From NCBI RefSeq assembly GCF_001625595.1, contig NZ_AUXT01000171.1:41114-105113 (forward strand): 64,000 nt of DNA, given 5' to 3'. Below are positions 37,577-45,821 of the stretch, one piece after another. The stretch comes from Pseudoalteromonas luteoviolacea NCIMB 1942 (GTDB lineage: Bacteria; Pseudomonadota; Gammaproteobacteria; Enterobacterales; Alteromonadaceae). The position numbers and the translations under genes are program-made. The notes under the pieces are model-generated. The model was not told where the DNA came from, did not search any database, and saw only the letters and a list, made by a program, of their open reading frames with translations. The stretch's first letter is position 1. Each line of letters begins with the position of its first letter.

Positions 37577-37607
37577 CGTTCAAAGGGAAGCCTTTGGGCG
37601 TTTTTTT
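37577..37607 (+). terminator. Terminator of the acyltransferase gene
   Basis: A 10-bp stem (cgttcaaagg/cctttgggcg, two G-T pairs; loop gaag) and seven T bases, 26 bases after the stop. Confidence 0.88.
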
Positions 37608-37651
37608 GTATTTATAATTTAATGAAAGTTAAATTTATAAGGTGGGTGTTT

Positions 37652-37836
37652 AAGTGTCCCCGGCTGCGCGGATGCGGATATAAGTCCTTGAACCCTAAGG
37701 TTCAAGGCGGAAGGCAACAACCCACCGTAGGCTTCTCGGTACCTGCCAAGCTTGCACAAAAGTGGATAAACTGCATCCCTTAAAAAAGTTTATCGGCTCA
37801 GGGACATAATCCACTGTCCGGCGAGCTAGGGAACGC
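37652..37836 (-). ncRNA. ssrS: 6S RNA
   Basis: On the minus strand the region carries the landmarks of gammaproteobacterial 6S RNA in the right order: CCCTGAGCCGATA near the 5' end, GAGAAGCCT in the 3' half, the apical CCTTGAACC/GGGTTCAAGG hairpin, then GCGCAGCC. The 5' and 3' ends (gcgttccc and ggggacac) can pair to close the structure. The approximate length is 185 nt (E. coli 184). A -10 element, TATACT, lies at 37841-37846 on the minus strand, which fixes the 5' end to within a few bases. 6S RNA binds sigma-70 RNA polymerase in stationary phase. Ends are estimates. Confidence 0.88.
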
Positions 37837-37846
37837 TTTAAGTATA

Positions 37847-38155
37847 TAAGACATCTTGGCTAGCTTAAACCTAAATTTGAAAAAATCTCGTCTGTTTGCT
37901 GCGAAAAACAACACTTAATAAACAGTGGTCTGATTTTGTTGGTTTTACGTACATACAAACGCGTGTTTACGAGAGTTATATGACTTTGGTAGTTCGCAAA
38001 GCATACTTGTACGTAAAAATTGTGTGCGGATAACAAAAACGGTAATTGTCAGATATAAAACAAGGTTTTTTTCTCTGTATGACAGACAATTCGTTGGAGT
38101 TGCTATACTTCGAATGGTAGCATAAACGCTATCAAGTGAATGAGAATGAAGCCTT
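37847..38155 (+). promoter_or_regulatory. ygfB upstream region with extended -10 promoter
   Basis: About 310 bases with no open gene. TGCTATACT at 38101-38109 is an extended -10 element 47 bases before the ygfB ATG; a poor -35 (gacaga or tatgaca) lies 17-19 bases upstream. In E. coli, zapA occupies the corresponding position beside ssrS; no such frame exists here. Confidence 0.45.
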
Positions 38156-38719
38156 ATGATCGAACTAAAAGACTATCAGCAAGCTCAGTTATTGCTGGAG
38201 AAACACGGTATTTTTGTAGCACCTTCAGAAGTACATGGCACCATCAGCGGCATTTTGGCATGCGGCTTAAACATAGATGACAAAGAGTACCTAGGTTTAC
38301 TCAGTGATGTGTTTAATGATGGTCAAGGGTTTGGTGTTGAGTTAAAAGTATTTTTGGCAGAACTATATAAGTTAGTTGTAGAACACTTTAACGATCCTGA
38401 ATACACTTTTGAGGTGTATTTACCACAGGAAGACGAAGCGCTCAACGATCAAGCCAATGCCCTTGTTGCTTGGGTATCTGGGTTCCTACTTGGTTTTGGA
38501 TTAAAACAAAAAGACTATGGAAAGCTGTCGGCAGATGTGAAAGAAGTGATCAGCGATTTTAGTGAAATCACCAAGCTTGATACACACTTTGACGACACTG
38601 AAGAAGACAAGCAGGCGTTTCATGAAGTAGTTGAGTATATTCGCGTGTCAGCGCTGCTGTGCTTTGCTGAAATGGGTCGAGAGCAAGGCGACGCGTCCAC
38701 TTCTAAAACAGTGCATTAA
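38156..38719 (+). CDS. ygfB: UPF0149 family protein YgfB
   Basis: A 187-residue acidic protein of the UPF0149/YgfB family, small, helical and cytoplasmic, with no settled enzymatic role. Segments such as SEVHGTISGILACGLN, ALVAWVSGFLLGFGL and RVSALLCFAEM match the family. It heads the ygfB-pepP-ubiH-ubiI cluster, with pepP starting 3 bases after its stop, as in other gammaproteobacteria. The start follows a purine-rich gaatgaag. Confidence 0.92.
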   Translation: MIELKDYQQAQLLLEKHGIFVAPSEVHGTISGILACGLNIDDKEYLGLLSDVFNDGQGFGVELKVFLAELYKLVVEHFNDPEYTFEVYLPQEDEALNDQANALVAWVSGFLLGFGLKQKDYGKLSADVKEVISDFSEITKLDTHFDDTEEDKQAFHEVVEYIRVSALLCFAEMGREQGDASTSKTVH

Positions 38720-38721
38720 TT

Positions 38722-40035
38722 ATGATAAAAAATGAAGAGTTTGTAGCTCGTCGACAGAGGCTACTGCAAAGCCTAAAAAACAATTCTGTTGCAGTGATCC
38801 CTGCTGCATCTGAGATAACGCGAAGTCGCGACACTGAGTTTCCATTTCGCCAAGACAGCGACTTCTTTTACTTAACTGGTTTTAAAGAGCCAGATGCGGT
38901 GTTGATACTGAGTAAAGGCAAAGAAGGTGTGGCAAGCAGCATTTTGTTTTGTCGTAATAAAGACAAATTGGCAGAGATATGGCACGGCCGTCGCATAGGT
39001 TTTGAAAAAGCAAAAAGCCAACTTTCGATGGATGAAACCTATGCACTCAGTGAGTTAGATAACGAGTTACTCACCTTCATCAATGGTCGACAGACGCTGT
39101 ATTTTGCACAAGGGAATTATGGCGCATTTGACGACAAAATTTGGACTGCGCTGTCAACTTTGCGCGGTGCGCCGAAAAAAGGCTATCGCGCGCCAGAAGT
39201 GATCCAAGATATTCGCCCTCTCATTCATGAAATGCGTTTGTTTAAGTCTGACGCAGAAATAGAGGTCATGAGAAAAGCGGCGAAAATTAGTGCAGAAGCA
39301 CACGTCAGAGCGATGCAGTTTGCCAAAGTGGGGGCGACGGAGTATCAGCTAGAAGCTGAGATCCACCATCACTATGCGATGAATGGCGCACGTTACCCTG
39401 CGTACGGCACGATTGTGGGCTCTGGTAACAATGCCAACATTTTACATTACACCGAGAATAGCGACGAGCTAACACAGGGCGATTTGATCTTGATCGACTC
39501 AGGCTGTGAGCTTGAAGGGTATGCTGCGGATATCACGCGTACCTTTCCGGTTAGTGGTAAATATAGCGATGCGCAAAAGAACATTTATAACTTAGTGTTA
39601 AAAGCACAGCTAGCAGCTTTTGCGGAAGTGAAACCTGGCGGCACTTTGGTGCAGGCGAATAATGTTGTGATGCGTATTTTAACAGCAGGCTTGGTTGAAC
39701 TTGGCATACTAGCGGGTACGGTAGACGAACTTGTTGAAGCGCAGGCATGCAAGGCATTTTACATGCATGGCCTAGGCCATTGGTTAGGTTTAGATGTGCA
39801 CGATGTTGGCGAGTACAAATTGGATGAAGCTGATCGTCCGTTTGAAGCAGGCATGGTGTTAACGATTGAGCCGGGGTTGTACTTTGACGAAGATGCAGAA
39901 GTGCCTGCACAGTATAAAGGCATTGGTGTGCGTATTGAGGATGACTTGCTCGTCACTCAAGCGGGTTATGAAAACTTAACAGTTGATGTGCCAAAATCTA
40001 TCGAACAGATTGAAGCACTGATGCAAAAAGCCTAA
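38722..40035 (+). CDS. pepP: Xaa-Pro aminopeptidase
   Basis: Dinuclear-metal M24B peptidase that removes the N-terminal residue from Xaa-Pro peptides. The 437 residues have the N-terminal domain (FPFRQDSDFFYLTGF) and the pita-bread catalytic domain with metal ligands in LIDSGCELEGYAADITRTFP, HGLGHWLGLDVHDVG, LTIEPGLYF and GVRIEDD. The second gene of the ygfB-pepP-ubiH-ubiI cluster. Confidence 0.97.
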   Translation: MIKNEEFVARRQRLLQSLKNNSVAVIPAASEITRSRDTEFPFRQDSDFFYLTGFKEPDAVLILSKGKEGVASSILFCRNKDKLAEIWHGRRIGFEKAKSQLSMDETYALSELDNELLTFINGRQTLYFAQGNYGAFDDKIWTALSTLRGAPKKGYRAPEVIQDIRPLIHEMRLFKSDAEIEVMRKAAKISAEAHVRAMQFAKVGATEYQLEAEIHHHYAMNGARYPAYGTIVGSGNNANILHYTENSDELTQGDLILIDSGCELEGYAADITRTFPVSGKYSDAQKNIYNLVLKAQLAAFAEVKPGGTLVQANNVVMRILTAGLVELGILAGTVDELVEAQACKAFYMHGLGHWLGLDVHDVGEYKLDEADRPFEAGMVLTIEPGLYFDEDAEVPAQYKGIGVRIEDDLLVTQAGYENLTVDVPKSIEQIEALMQKA

Positions 40036-40059
40036 TCGCATAGTTTAGGAGTATCAGGC

Positions 40060-41247
40060 TTGCAACACTTTGATGTGCTAATCGTTGGCGGCGGCATGGC
40101 TGGAGCAACCGCTGCCATAAGTATTAAAAAACAACACCCTTATTGTCGGATTGCTGTGGTAGAGGCTTTTGCACCAAAGGCCAATACCCACCCTAGCTTC
40201 GATGATCGCAGTATCGCTTTGGCTGAGCAATCAATTGATTATCTGAATAGGTTAGAGCTTTTCAGTAAAGAGTGGCGTTTTGCCGAGCCCATTTTACAAG
40301 TCAATGTTTCTGATCGCGGCCACTTTGGTAAAACGACCATTGAACCAAAGGCGCACGATGTCGATGCGCTCGGATATGTTGTTGAAGTCAATCCCTATGG
40401 GCAATTTCTTCATCAGCAACTACAAAGTCACGATATTACGGTATTTTGCCCTGCGATGGTGTCATCCTTAACCCAACACCTAGACTATGTAGAGGTCTTG
40501 ATAGCTTTAGAGTCTTCAGAACAGAAGATTAGTGTGCAATCCAGTTTGTTAGTCGTTGCTGACGGTGCACAATCTCCAACGCGCGCGCTATTGAATTTAG
40601 AGTTTAATAGCTTTCCATATGAACAAGGCGCCTTGATTGCCAATGTTAAAGTAGCACAGGGTCACAAAGGTCAAGCCTTTGAGCGTTTTACACCGCAAGG
40701 GCCAATGGCGCTACTTCCTATGAGTGAAGATAGGTATTCAGTTGCGTGGTGTATGAAGCGTGAAGCGCTAGATGAAGTGTTGGCCTATGATGATGCGCAG
40801 TTTTTAGCGCGGTTACAGCAAGAGTTTGGTTATCGCGGTGGTATTTTTGAAGCTGTGGGTATGCGCAGTAGTTACCCATTGGTGCATGGGCGCGTGTCTG
40901 ATGTGGTGCATCATAGAGTGGTGATCATTGGTAATGCTGCACATGCTATACATCCCATCGCGGGGCAAGGCTTTAATTTGGGCGTGCGCGATATTCAATG
41001 TTTAAATACGTGTTTAAACCATCATGATGTGAGCGAGTGGGGCAGCCATGCATTCACTCAGGCATATAAGGTTGCACGAGCGCGCGATATTAGCCGTGTG
41101 ATGACGCTAACAGATGGATTAGTACGCTTGTTTTCAAATCATTCTCGTACGGTGGCTTTTGGACGCAGCTGTGGACTGCTGTTAATGAGCCTGTTTACCA
41201 ATTTCAAAGCGCCATTAGCCAAACAGCTAATGGGCCGAGTTAAATAA
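40060..41247 (+). CDS. ubiH: 2-octaprenyl-6-methoxyphenol hydroxylase UbiH
   Basis: FAD-dependent aromatic hydroxylase of aerobic ubiquinone synthesis. FAD-binding motifs are DVLIVGGGMAGATAAIS near the N-terminus, VVADGAQSPTR in the middle and IIGNAAHAIHPIAGQGFNLG in the C-terminal half. The start is TTG at 40060, preceded by taggag; the residues from it align with the start of the family. The order ahead of ubiI supports UbiH over its paralogues. 395 residues. Confidence 0.93.
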   Translation: MQHFDVLIVGGGMAGATAAISIKKQHPYCRIAVVEAFAPKANTHPSFDDRSIALAEQSIDYLNRLELFSKEWRFAEPILQVNVSDRGHFGKTTIEPKAHDVDALGYVVEVNPYGQFLHQQLQSHDITVFCPAMVSSLTQHLDYVEVLIALESSEQKISVQSSLLVVADGAQSPTRALLNLEFNSFPYEQGALIANVKVAQGHKGQAFERFTPQGPMALLPMSEDRYSVAWCMKREALDEVLAYDDAQFLARLQQEFGYRGGIFEAVGMRSSYPLVHGRVSDVVHHRVVIIGNAAHAIHPIAGQGFNLGVRDIQCLNTCLNHHDVSEWGSHAFTQAYKVARARDISRVMTLTDGLVRLFSNHSRTVAFGRSCGLLLMSLFTNFKAPLAKQLMGRVK

Positions 41248-41257
41248 AGGACGCTTT

Positions 41258-42424
41258 ATGCAACAAGCGCAAGTTTGTATTGTCGGCGGTGGTTGTGTCG
41301 GATTGACCTTAGCACTTGGTTTGGCACAAAAAAATATCTCAGTACTGGTTCTAGACGCAGGTAAAGCGCCCACGCCTTTGGGTGAGCAATACAGTATGCG
41401 CGTCAGCGCAATCAGCTTAGCCAGCCAGCAATTGTTTGAATCCTTAAGTGTATGGCCCGAGATTGTAGCAAGTCGTGCAACGCCATATTCAGCGATGGAT
41501 GTGAGAGATGCCGACAGCTTTGGTAAAATTGCGTTCGATGCAGCCTCCCTCAATTTGCCTGAACTGGGTCATATCATTGAAAACGATGCGATCCGTTTCG
41601 CTTTGTATGAAAAGTTGCAAGCATATAATCAGGTGACATTGGCCTTTGAAAGTCGTTATAGCACCATTCATCAAACAGACACCGATGTTTTGGTGACGCT
41701 AGACTCCGGGTTGCCGGTGATGAGTAAGTTGCTGGTGGCTGCGGATGGTGCAAACTCTGGCGTAAGAAGATTATTTGATATGCCACTGAGCTTTTGGGAC
41801 TATGATCATCATGCGCTGGTGGCGACCGTCAAAACAGACTTGCCCCATGAGCATGTCGCCAGACAAGTATTTTTACCGACCGGACCATTGGCATTTTTAC
41901 CTTTGCATGAAGACAACATGCACTCAATTGTGTGGTCTACTTCCCCTGAGCATGCAGAGCAATTAATGGCACAGGATGATCAGGCATTTAACAAGTCGCT
42001 ATCGGCGGCAATTGATATGCAGTGTGGGCTGTGCGAAGTACAAAGCGACAGAGCAGTATTTCCACTTACCATGCGCTATGCACAGCAATGGCTTAAAGGC
42101 CGAGTGGTGTTGATGGGCGATGCAGCTCATACGATTCATCCGTTGGCGGGCTTGGGAATGAACCTAGGACTTAAAGATGCAGCGCATTTAATTAACGCAC
42201 TTTCAAGTGATGACGCTGAATTTGCGGCCCATTCGGTGCTGCGAGAATATGAGCGCACACGTAAGCTTGATGCGCAAAAACACATTGCCATGATGCAGGG
42301 CTTAAAAGAACTCTTTGAGGGCAGTCACCCAGCCAAAAAGTTAATTAGAGGTTTGGGGCTCAGCATGGTCGATAATCTAGGCCCGATTAAAAACTTATTT
42401 GTAAAGCAGGCGGTTGGTCAATAA
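41258..42424 (+). CDS. ubiI: 2-octaprenylphenol hydroxylase UbiI
   Basis: FAD-dependent hydroxylase of the same family as UbiH; in E. coli UbiI (VisC) hydroxylates C5 of the ubiquinone precursor. Motifs are CIVGGGCVGLTLALGLAQ, VAADGANSGVRR and LMGDAAHTIHPLAGLGMNLG. It follows ubiH by 10 bases with a ribosome site (aaagga). Assignment relative to UbiH and UbiF rests on gene order and resemblance. 388 residues. Confidence 0.92.
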   Translation: MQQAQVCIVGGGCVGLTLALGLAQKNISVLVLDAGKAPTPLGEQYSMRVSAISLASQQLFESLSVWPEIVASRATPYSAMDVRDADSFGKIAFDAASLNLPELGHIIENDAIRFALYEKLQAYNQVTLAFESRYSTIHQTDTDVLVTLDSGLPVMSKLLVAADGANSGVRRLFDMPLSFWDYDHHALVATVKTDLPHEHVARQVFLPTGPLAFLPLHEDNMHSIVWSTSPEHAEQLMAQDDQAFNKSLSAAIDMQCGLCEVQSDRAVFPLTMRYAQQWLKGRVVLMGDAAHTIHPLAGLGMNLGLKDAAHLINALSSDDAEFAAHSVLREYERTRKLDAQKHIAMMQGLKELFEGSHPAKKLIRGLGLSMVDNLGPIKNLFVKQAVGQ

Positions 42425-42431
42425 ACCGCCT
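42408..42431. terminator. Hairpin at the end of ubiI
   Basis: A perfect 8-bp stem (AGGCGGTT/AACCGCCT, 8-base loop) straddles the ubiI stop codon and precedes the convergent LysR gene. There is no T-run, so it is only a modest terminator candidate. Confidence 0.45.
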
Positions 42432-42438
42432 CAAGGCA

Positions 42439-43284
42439 CTACGCAAGTCGCAGTGCAATAAACTCGGCCAGTTTGTTTACCGCATGCGCCGATTCCTGTG
42501 TATTTTTAATTAAGCTGATGCCGATTTGCCCTAGAGCTGGTAAATGAGGCGTATGCTGTTGATAGGTCAGTTCACTTGGTACGGTACTTTTTGCGAGTAC
42601 TGTGACGCCTAACCCTTCTTTTAGCGCTGCAGTTAAGCCGGTTAAATCGGCATTACTATACACAATGCGAAATGGACGACCGCTTTCTTGTAGTGCTTCA
42701 ACAGCTCTGCGACGATAAATACATCCCTCTGGCGCGGTGACCAAGGTGACCACTTCTTGCTTAGCGAGATTTAAATCTCCAACCCATACCAGCTGGTCGC
42801 GCATAAATACGGGGTGGGAAACTGATTCTAGTTCTTCATTTAAAGCGAGCACTAGGTCGAATTGATCTTGTCTAGAAACAGAAAGTAAATGCTTACTTAA
42901 TCTGGATTTAACCTCTAGCGCCACATCCGGGTACAAAGAAACAAAGTCGCCAATGATAGCAGGTAGAATACGCGCTGCAAATTCGCTGGGGATACCCAAG
43001 CGCACGCGTCCGGTCACGCTCTCGGAAGTAAACTGTTGTAATATAGCGTCATTATATTGCAGCATTTGCTTGGCTTGCGGCAGCAATAATTCGCCATACT
43101 GGTTGAGTACTTGACGCTGGCCTTGTTTTTTAAACAGCTTGCAACCGAGCAAATCTTCTAATCTGCGGATCTGCAAACTCACTGCCGGTTGAGATAACCC
43201 CAGTAATTCACCTGCTTTTGCAAAACCTCCGACCTCTACAACCGTGACTAAGGTGCGTAGGCCATCAATTGATAAGTTCTTCAT
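42439..43284 (-). CDS. LysR-family transcriptional regulator
   Basis: LysR-type regulator of 281 residues. The N-terminal winged helix has GLRTLVTVVEVGGFAKAGEL, then LSQPAVSLQIRRLEDLLG and LFKKQGQRQVL; the C-terminal effector domain begins VTGRVRLGIPSEFAARILP. It resembles the LrhA/HexA group more than GcvA, but the effector is unknown. It is divergent from a short GcvT-like gene across a 129-base gap that contains a perfect 24-bp palindrome, a likely operator. Confidence 0.88.
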   Translation of the reverse strand: MKNLSIDGLRTLVTVVEVGGFAKAGELLGLSQPAVSLQIRRLEDLLGCKLFKKQGQRQVLNQYGELLLPQAKQMLQYNDAILQQFTSESVTGRVRLGIPSEFAARILPAIIGDFVSLYPDVALEVKSRLSKHLLSVSRQDQFDLVLALNEELESVSHPVFMRDQLVWVGDLNLAKQEVVTLVTAPEGCIYRRRAVEALQESGRPFRIVYSNADLTGLTAALKEGLGVTVLAKSTVPSELTYQQHTPHLPALGQIGISLIKNTQESAHAVNKLAEFIALRLA

Positions 43285-43322
43285 ATTTAAAAAAGCTATT
43301 TATAATTCTTGAATACATTAAT

Positions 43323-43346
43323 ATTATTTATCAATTGATAAATAAT
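43323..43346. promoter_or_regulatory. Perfect 24-bp palindrome between LysR gene and GcvT-like gene
   Basis: The half-site attatttatcaa is followed directly by its exact reverse complement, ttgataaataat, with no spacer. It contains a T-N11-A arrangement, as LysR boxes do. It lies 39 bases from the LysR start and 68 from the plus-strand start. I infer that it is the LysR operator. Confidence 0.7.
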
Positions 43347-43413
43347 TACAATTTGTTGTTGGCTATCCACCACCCTATACTTTTGCTCATCTTAATTTCA
43401 CTAAGGTGGTTGT

Positions 43414-43986
43414 ATGACGTTTTCACCCATTATTTTTGCCAAGCACCGTCAGGGCACTGTTCCTGCGCAAAATGCCTACAGAAAATTGGAATGTCAGGTT
43501 GTTATTGATTTTAGTGGCTTCGAAACGACTCCTTTTCTTAATAAAGAGCTAGGTATTAACCTCAATAAGCTAATTGCACCGGGGTTAGGTATTCAAGGTG
43601 TATTTGCCAATGGCGATAGCTATGCCGTCTATTACTTTAGTGAAACCGCATATCGCTTTGTGCTAGGACAAGAAGCAGCGAACACATTAGTTGCTCTCGT
43701 TGCGGATCACGAGCATGAATATGACATCGAATTGATGCGTCGTGATGACCTAGCAATTGGCCAAATTTGTGGACAATCAGCTTTTGATTCGTTGTTGACT
43801 CATTTTTCGCTTACGCCAGGTCTTGGCATCTCTGATCTACAAACTTGCTATGGTAAACAAAGCGGTGACGTGTTTGTGACTACTTTACTGCAAGATGGCA
43901 TACAGCAGCACCAACTGATTGCGCAGGCAAAGCCATTACTGGCTTGGCAAGAAAAACTCAGCGCAGAAGGTTTTAGTGTAAATTAA
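43414..43986 (+). CDS. Short GcvT/YgfZ-like protein (N-terminal half only)
   Basis: A 190-residue protein that I recognise only by comparison with gcvT 118 bases downstream. It lines up along the aminomethyltransferase domain: YYFSETAYRFVLGQEAANTL against [40 protein letters not shown] against [20 protein letters not shown]; and the end region VFVTTLLQDG against [10 protein letters not shown]. The N-terminal FDVSHM and the C-terminal barrel are absent, and the folate and catalytic Asp residues are not obvious. aaggtgg precedes the ATG by five bases. It is divergent from LysR and ahead of gcvTHP. Confidence 0.65.
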   Translation: MTFSPIIFAKHRQGTVPAQNAYRKLECQVVIDFSGFETTPFLNKELGINLNKLIAPGLGIQGVFANGDSYAVYYFSETAYRFVLGQEAANTLVALVADHEHEYDIELMRRDDLAIGQICGQSAFDSLLTHFSLTPGLGISDLQTCYGKQSGDVFVTTLLQDGIQQHQLIAQAKPLLAWQEKLSAEGFSVN

Positions 43987-43996
43987 TTCCGTGCAT

Positions 43997-44017
43997 TTGA
44001 GTTGTACAGCAACTCAA
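43997..44017 (+). promoter_or_regulatory. Hairpin between GcvT-like gene and gcvT
   Basis: A perfect 8-bp stem (TTGAGTTG/CAACTCAA, loop tacag) lies 10 bases after the GcvT-like stop. No T-run follows, so it may be a processing or attenuation structure. The rest of the 118-base gap does not match a glycine riboswitch to my eye. Confidence 0.4.
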
Positions 44018-44103
44018 GATTAACCCCGTTCGAGGTCATGCGATCTCGATAAGTGTGGCTGGCGTATTCGTTGGTTGCATAAGACAAAAAGTGAAGGACA
44101 AGT

Positions 44104-45186
44104 ATGACTTCTAAAACAGTACTACATGCTAAGCACCTAGAAGCTGGCGCAAAAATGGTTGATTTCCACGGCTGGGAAATGCCAATCAACTATGGTTCGC
44201 AAATCGAAGAGCACCACGCTGTGCGTCAAGACGCAGGTATGTTCGACGTATCTCACATGACAATCGTGGACGTTAAAGGTGCAGGTGCACAGGCATTTTT
44301 ACGCAAGCTAGTAGCAAACGACGTTGCTAAGCTGACTGTGCCTGGTAAAGCGCTATACACTGGTATGCTAAATGAGCAAGGCGGTGTTATCGATGACCTT
44401 ATCATCTATTTTTTCACTGAAACTGAGTACCGCCTAGTTGTTAACTCTGCAACACGTGAGAAAGACCTTGCGCACATCGGTACTGTGGCAACTGACTTTG
44501 ACGTCACAGTAACTGAGCGTCCTGAGTACGCAATGATTGCTGTACAAGGCCCTAATGCAAAAGAAAAAACAGCGACAATTTTAAGTGTTGAGCAGCAAGC
44601 TGCTGTTGAAGGCATGAAGCCATTCTTTGGTGCACAAGCTGGTAATTTATTCATCGCAACAACAGGTTATACTGGTGAAGCGGGTTATGAGATTGTTGTG
44701 CATAACGACGACGCTGAAGCACTTTGGCAACAATTACTAGACGCAGGTGTGCGTCCTGCTGGCTTAGGCGCGCGTGATACGCTACGTTTAGAAGCAGGCA
44801 TGAACTTATACGGTTCTGATATGGATGAAACGGTATCTCCGTTGGCTGCAAACATGGCTTGGACCATTGCTTGGGAGCCGGAAGAACGTGATTTCATCGG
44901 CCGTAAAGTGGTTGAGCAGCAACGTGCAGAAAAGAGCACGGATAAGCTGGTTGGCCTAGTGCTTGAAAGCAAAGGCGTACTGCGTGGCGGTTCTAAAGTT
45001 ATCGTAGAAGGTGGCGAAGGTGTTATTACTTCTGGTACATTCTCTCCGACTTTAGGTTTTAGCGTTGCCTTGGCACGTGTTCCTCGTTCAACAGGGGAAA
45101 CTGCACAAGTTGAAATGCGCAAAAAGCTAGTAGACGTTAAAGTTGTGAAGCCTTGCTTCGTACGTAACGGCAAGTCAGTGATCTAA
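44104..45186 (+). CDS. gcvT: Glycine cleavage system T protein
   Basis: Aminomethyltransferase that moves the methylene group from lipoyl-bound H protein to tetrahydrofolate and releases ammonia. The 360 residues match the family (E. coli 364). Segments include [38 protein letters not shown], and [14 protein letters not shown] with the catalytic Asp. It heads gcvT-gcvH-gcvP with an aaggac ribosome site. Confidence 0.97.
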   Translation: MTSKTVLHAKHLEAGAKMVDFHGWEMPINYGSQIEEHHAVRQDAGMFDVSHMTIVDVKGAGAQAFLRKLVANDVAKLTVPGKALYTGMLNEQGGVIDDLIIYFFTETEYRLVVNSATREKDLAHIGTVATDFDVTVTERPEYAMIAVQGPNAKEKTATILSVEQQAAVEGMKPFFGAQAGNLFIATTGYTGEAGYEIVVHNDDAEALWQQLLDAGVRPAGLGARDTLRLEAGMNLYGSDMDETVSPLAANMAWTIAWEPEERDFIGRKVVEQQRAEKSTDKLVGLVLESKGVLRGGSKVIVEGGEGVITSGTFSPTLGFSVALARVPRSTGETAQVEMRKKLVDVKVVKPCFVRNGKSVI

Positions 45187-45249
45187 GCTATCATTGTAAC
45201 GAGTAGAATAATGGGCAGTTGCCCAAACAAATGACCAAAGGAACAAAAA

Positions 45250-45639
45250 ATGAGCAACATTCCTAGCGAGTTAAAATACGCATCTTCACATGAATGGGTT
45301 CGCGCTGAAGGCGAGGGTGTATTCACTGTAGGTATCACTGAGCACGCACAAGAGCTGCTAGGTGACATGGTATTCGTTGACTTACCAGATGTTGATGACG
45401 AAGTAGATGCTGGCGAAGACTGTGCAGTTGCTGAGTCTGTTAAAGCGGCTTCTGACATCTACGCGCCAATTACAGGCACTATCGTTGAAATCAACGAAGA
45501 ATTAGAAGATTCGCCAGAGTCTGTTAACAACGACCCATACGGCGACGGTTGGTTATTCAAAGTTAAAGCATCTGACGAGTCAGAGCTTGCAAACCTACTT
45601 GACGCTGAAGGTTACAAAAATTCAATCGACGAAGACTAA
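45250..45639 (+). CDS. gcvH: Glycine cleavage system H protein
   Basis: Lipoyl carrier that shuttles the aminomethyl group between P, T and L proteins. The 129 residues are typical. The lipoylated lysine is Lys65 in AESVKAASD, and the hammerhead fold signatures [13 protein letters not shown] and [10 protein letters not shown] are present. Sixty-three bases after gcvT, with an aaagga ribosome site. A terminator follows, so gcvP may be partly uncoupled. Confidence 0.97.
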   Translation: MSNIPSELKYASSHEWVRAEGEGVFTVGITEHAQELLGDMVFVDLPDVDDEVDAGEDCAVAESVKAASDIYAPITGTIVEINEELEDSPESVNNDPYGDGWLFKVKASDESELANLLDAEGYKNSIDED

Positions 45640-45654
45640 TTCGTTGTAGAACTT

Positions 45655-45682
45655 AAAAGCCCCATTTTCTGGGGCTTTTGTT
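45655..45682 (+). terminator. Terminator between gcvH and gcvP
   Basis: A perfect 10-bp stem (AAAAGCCCCA/TGGGGCTTTT, loop ttttc) with a short T-rich end, 15 bases after the gcvH stop. It could lower gcvP expression, or gcvP may have its own promoter in the 140 bases that follow. Confidence 0.8.
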
Positions 45683-45821
45683 GTTAGATTAAACCGTTTT
45701 GGTTTGGTTTATCTCAAAGCATTATTTTGTGACTGCGTTACCAAGGCCTTTGTCTGGCAACATTTGCTAGGCATCAATGCAGGACACACCCACTTAATTT
45801 GGATCATAGGAATCTGGACTA

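Noticed and set aside
37847..38155. zapA upstream of ygfB
   Set aside because: Expected from E. coli synteny, but there is no open frame of sufficient length in either direction.
43987..44103. Glycine riboswitch ahead of gcvT
   Set aside because: Some relatives carry one at gcvT, but the gap is 117 bases and I could not find the conserved tandem aptamer cores; only a simple 8-bp hairpin is visible.
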